A stretch of 64,000 nucleotides of DNA from assembly GCA_949126835.1 (NCBI GenBank), contig OX421495.1:6092011-6156010 (forward strand), written 5' to 3'. The position numbers were made by a program, and so were the translations under genes. Positions 54,501 through 60,184 of this stretch are shown here, one piece after another (positions within the stretch are counted from its first letter, which is position 1; every line of letters begins with the position of its first letter). The stretch is from Anisus vortex. Its lineage: Eukaryota > Mollusca > Gastropoda > Planorbidae. A model generated the notes under the pieces. It saw only the letters and a program-made list of their open reading frames with translations. It made no database searches and was not told the DNA's origin.

Positions 54501-57500
54501 CGCATCCTGGCGAAGGCTAGGATTTTTTTCCCTGGACTCGAGGGTATCCCTGAGTCTACCCAGCTCTGATGGGTACCTGGCATTAGTTGGGGTTAAGTAA
54601 AGGCGGCTGGGCATTGTGCTGGCCACACATCCCCTACTATGTTGAGGACACTGAAACTGGTAAACGCTTCTTCACCGGCCCTACGATCAACTTGTTGGTC
54701 CGACGGGTACTTTACTATCTGGATAGTTGCCAGTTGTAAATATATATAGATCTAATTTACTGTTTTTATTAAACTGTACTAAATTCATATTCACTAGTCT
54801 AGTGTTACTATTATTAGCATTACCTTTGGTGTACAACAGTCAGTTGTTCTGTTTTGTTAACTAACCACAGTCAGTTGTAAGCAATCATTTTTGCAGTTCC
54901 CAACAAGCTGTAGGTGAAGTACCCCATCCGATCCAATCTTAAATTTAATTTTAAACCCATTCAAAAAAAAAGAAAAAAGAAAGGGACGAAATTGTTTCCA
55001 AGATGAGGATTTTACTTCTAAAAGAAAAGGATAACGTTATGTGTTAGAAAATACCTTTCTTCTGCTTTATCAATTTTCTCTTGTCTCTCTCTCCCTCCCC
55101 TTTTCAAATTTTCTTTCTCTTCCACCTTTCTCTATCCCTTTCTATCTATCCATTATACCCTTTTTTTCTCTCTATCTCTTTCTCTCTCTTCTTCTGTTTC
55201 TCGTCCCTCCTATTCTCCCCACCTCCCTTTTTCAACCCTATGTATTTATCTCTCACTCACACCTTTTCTCTCTCTCTCTCTCTTATGTGTACCTCTTTGT
55301 TTTTGTAATCTCCCCCTCTTCTGTAACATCTCAACCCCCCCCCCCCCACACACACACACACTCATTCCCTCCTACACAAATATTGCGTAATCTCGTAATC
55401 CCGTTTAAAACAACAACAAATAATATCGAACTATAAAAACATGTACTTTTATTTTTTTTTAACTCACAATCCAACCGGCACATTCAGGAGCAACAGGCAG
55501 CCAACACACAAAATAAAGAATAGAAAGATTGGGTCTGGCACGATTCCAGAGCCGGTGTAAGCACTACAGTTGTGCGCGAGAGAATTACAAAGAACAACCA
55601 GCTTGTGGAATGTCTCAAAACTTTGCGGGTTCTTCGTCAACAATTACCTGTACCCGGTATCTTGTTTTCTAAAAACATTGTTTGCGTTGTAAATAATCAA
55701 CCTTACCGCGGGCCAAGTACAACGGCTGGGGGGGGGGGGAGGGGTCAAGATGGTCATTATATCTTACACGAAACACAAAAACTATAGTCATATAAAGTAC
55801 CAAGGAAGACGTATAGAATACAGGTTCTTTTTAGTCTCGATTGGCCTTCGCCTGTGGAATGGGTTGCCTGAACTAGTAAAAAACAAAACACTTCATTTAA
55901 AACTTAAATCAACGTCAACATGCAATACTAAAAATATTCAATATTCTTTCTTCCTGAGTGACAATTAGGGTAAGAAATGGGTTTCCTGAGCTTGTCAGAA
56001 AAAAAAACACCACCACGTTACATCATTTGAAACTATTATCAAAATGCAAAACTGATCATAATCCTCGGGTTAGGATGCATTAACATTCTATACAACTCAT
56101 ACACAAACAGAAAACTCAACCGTGCATACAATATAACGATCTTAACTCTGTCTATATTACACCAACATATTATTATATTGTAACCATCCTCAACTTTAAA
56201 AAAAAAGAAGTTTGCTCCATTTGCTCCAGTAAGCACCCACAAGTAATTGCGTAATCGTAATTTTTACTCCCGAGACAGCCCCTCCCGCGCCCCCTTTTAC
56301 CCCACACCTTCACTGCCTCTCCCTCTAACAAAACTGTTAACTTATTGATCTGTGCAATGTTTTGACAGACCAGTTTCTTGCTTTCTAAGACTTGTCATGA
56401 AAACGTTACTCTTTGACGGGATAAATACCGGTACCGTACACGACGAGGTTATACATACTGGACATAGGTGACGGGACGATTTCTATGAACGTATTTACAA
56501 GGTTTTGCATGTCAGTATTTTGTATAAAATATCTAACTGCTGATTGTTTTAGACCAGGGCTCGGCAAGCTACGGAACGCGCGCGCCACCACACACTTGGC
56601 ACGCAGAGCGATTTTTTTCAATAGCACTCGGAAGACCCCATGGGGCACGGTAGCCGAGCGGAAGCGCGTTCGACTGGCGAACCGAAGGTCCCGGGTTCGA
56701 ATCCTGGTGCAGGCTAGGATTTATTCCCGGGACTGGAGGGTGTCCCTGAGTTTACCCTGCTGCTCCGATGGGTACCTGACCTTAGTTGGGGTAAAGTAAA
56801 AGCGGCTGTGCATAGTGCTTGCCACACAATCACCTAGTATGCCGTGGCTGCTTCACCGGACCTATGGATCAGTTCGGTCCGACGGGTACTTTACTTTTTT
56901 ACTCGGAAGACCAGCAAAAAGGCAATTAATAAAAGCCTCTCCTGTTAGAAATTGATCGGTGTCGCGGGTTGACATTCAGGCTGTTGGCACGCGGAATGAA
57001 ATAGAATGCCTAGTTTGGCACACTATTGTCCAAACAGGTTGCCGAGCACAGGTTTACACTTTTATCTTAACCCTCACTAGCCGCTATTTTGTGACATCCG
57101 TCCTCCCACTTCCGCTGCCTGGTGTCATTTGTAAGCGATCGCTCAATGTCCAGCGCGTTACTTGCCGCATAATGTATCGATTTTTGTTTTGTAAGTTAAT
57201 TAAGGAAGTCGATTACCACTAAATCTCCGCGACCTTTCCTCAAAACCCTTCCCAAGAACGAAGGCGTGTGGGGAGGGAGCCGTAAATTATGGGCATTAGC
57301 TGAACACGTAAGTATACAAAATGGAAGCTTGGTTGGGAAAATCAAAGAAGGGGGGGGGCGGGGTGTTGGTGGATCAGCGAGGTTGAAGAAAGTGTTTTGT
57401 AATGGCGAGGAGTGGACGAGATTTGTACCAAGTGCTGGTTGGTTCTGATTCGTGGAGTACGTACTATTGTTGGTCCGGGCTCATGCTAAATATAACAGTC

Positions 57501-60141
57501 CCCCGAGTCACAGCGACCCGACAGAATATTCTGGAAGAAACGCGCCCGTACTTCACACGCATGGCTGTTAATACTGGCCCATACAAAAAAAATAAAAATA
57601 AAATAAAGCTAGGATATAAAGCCCCAATGACGTCATCAATTTATGTGTAATTCAAGAATGATAATAAAACAAACCCCCCACAATAACCCACCACAAACAA
57701 ACAAACAAAACCTAGATACAAGATAGGCTCTCATTTGATCATTTGACGCAAGTGTAGCAGTTTTGTTGGAAGACGCGTGACATTCTTTCAATACAACATG
57801 TTGTACTTTAAAAAAAAAATAGTTCCTCTATCGATTATCTTATTTTTACCCCACGGCGCGCGCTGCCAGAGAATTAGATTCACGGGGTCAACATTGAGGT
57901 TTTCCTCCCCTCTGACCACCACCACCCTCCTCCCACACACACACACTGGCCTGCGTTTTGTCAATACGGCATCTAAATTCTGGGTCTCTAGCGATTTGGG
58001 AAATGGGAACTTAATTCTGGTGTCGTAAAATATGTTTGTTTACATATTACGACACTGAAACTGAAACGAGTGACGAAAATCTGGTTAGTAGCATAGAGGC
58101 GTGGCACCGCCTTTTCTTTCTGTTGTTTTCTACGGTGTTGTATAGGCCTACGTGTGTATGTATGTACCATCGTGTGTATGAATGCATGTATATGTTTTGA
58201 AGCTTGTGTGCACATAGTCACGTCCACAAAACTATTTTGTGCCATTATGTTAACGTAGTCACGTCTATGAATGTATTTTGTGTGATTAGGTGCACGTAGT
58301 CACGTCCATGAATGTATTTTGTGTGATAAGGTGCACGTAGCCACGTCCATAAATGTATTTTGTGCCATTAGGTGCACGTAGTCACGTCCATAAATGTATT
58401 TTGTGCGATTAGGTGCACATAGTCACGTCCATGAATGTATTTTTTTGCGATGAGGTGCACGTAGCCACGTCCATGAATGTATTTTTTGCGATTAGGTGCA
58501 AGTAGTCACGTCCATGAATGTATTTTGTGCGATTAGGTGCACAAAGTCACGTCCATAAATGTAACATTTCTGCGCTATAGTTGACTCGTCTCAAACGACT
58601 ATTCAATCGGTATACACATTTGTTTCCAATTTATCGTGGGCAATCATCACCACAGGGTCTGATTTCTTGTCTGTCTGGACCACTGACTTACTGGACCACT
58701 GACTTACTGGACCACTGACTCACTCATTCCCCTAGTATTTGTGTGAGTGTATGATGGGACGCGTTATGATCACCCATCTGGGATGCACGCTGGCATTGTT
58801 GCGATCTGTTCCACCTGCCATCTGTTTTAAATTACTCTGGTCTTGCTAATAATTTCAGGCCTTAATAAAGTAGACTCAGAGTCTGCAAGTGCCCCCCTAG
58901 AGTGCAGAGTAAGGAGCATTCCGCTACATCCCACAACTCACAGACATGAAAGCAAGGAACGAATTAAGACCTAAATGTAACTTATTTTTAGGGGGGGGGG
59001 GGTGTATGGAGACATGACACATTACATAATAAAAATTCATACAATATTTCTCAATACCCCTCCCAGATTTTAATAATAAATAAATTCATAAACCAATATG
59101 CTATGTCTAAGTAGAGTACCCGTCGGACCAAACTGATCATAGGGCCAGTGAAGCAACGTTCACCAGTTTCTGTGGCCACGGCATACTAGGGGATTGTGTG
59201 GCCGGCACAATGCCTAACCGCCTTTACTTTACCCCAACTAATGTCAGGTACCCATCAGAGCTTGGCAGACTTAGGGACACCCTCCAATTCCGGGAAAAAA
59301 AATCCTAGCTTTCACGCAAATTCGAACCCAGGACCTTCGGCACCGTGCCCAATATGATATGTGTAAATCACTCCATTTGTTACCTGGTTTATTGATGAAA
59401 GTAACTCAAATGGGAAACTTGATTAGCCAATTGTTTTCAGTGCTCTTAGTCTTAGAACTACAACTCTTCAATCATTTCCGAAACAAACAAAAGACCTGCC
59501 AGTTGTAAGTGAGGATTACTTAACACAATATATCTTGATTTTTTACAAATATTTTATCGCTGTTTTTGTTTATGTAACTGTTTGTCAGTCCCCTCCCCCC
59601 CCCCCTCATATAGCCCGTCAGATCAGTTTAAGAAAACGAGCCAAACTAGCATAGTTTAAGGAAATTAGCCCAACAGCATGCATCTTTTCATGTGGTGATA
59701 ATTCAACAGATATTTTTATTATTATTATTATTATTTCCGCCCAAATTTCCACCCTTTGCCAATCGATATTCTCCCCGCTTGACACAAGCTCCACAAACCT
59801 GTGCTTCGGCCACTGGGATAAAGTATGGCATTTAAAAACAAACAACAACAACAAAAGCAGACTTGCCTGTAGATTCTGTATTCTGAGCTTACTGATTTCG
59901 TACAATCTCCCCCCCCCCCCGACCCTCAGCTCTCCTCCTCGCTGGAAGTAAACAAGTTCCCAATTCGTGACTTTCTCCTTCCACCATAACCACCACCATG
60001 GTCTAATGAGACTACCAGCCCGCATCTAATTCGTCTGACTTCAATCGCGAAGTAAGAAAGAAAGAAGGAAAGAAGAAAAAAGAGAGAAAGAGAATGAGAT
60101 GGCGATGGAGGGAGGGAGAGAGAGAGAGAAAGACAGAGAGT

Positions 60142-60184
<43 letters not shown>

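Noticed and set aside
55041..55436. 131-codon Ser/Leu/Phe-rich ORF
   Set aside because: Translation of a polypyrimidine tract.
56641..56720. A genuine tRNA gene
   Set aside because: A and B boxes are good, but the sequence continues into a shared SINE body with a target duplication, and I see no complete cloverleaf acceptor stem.
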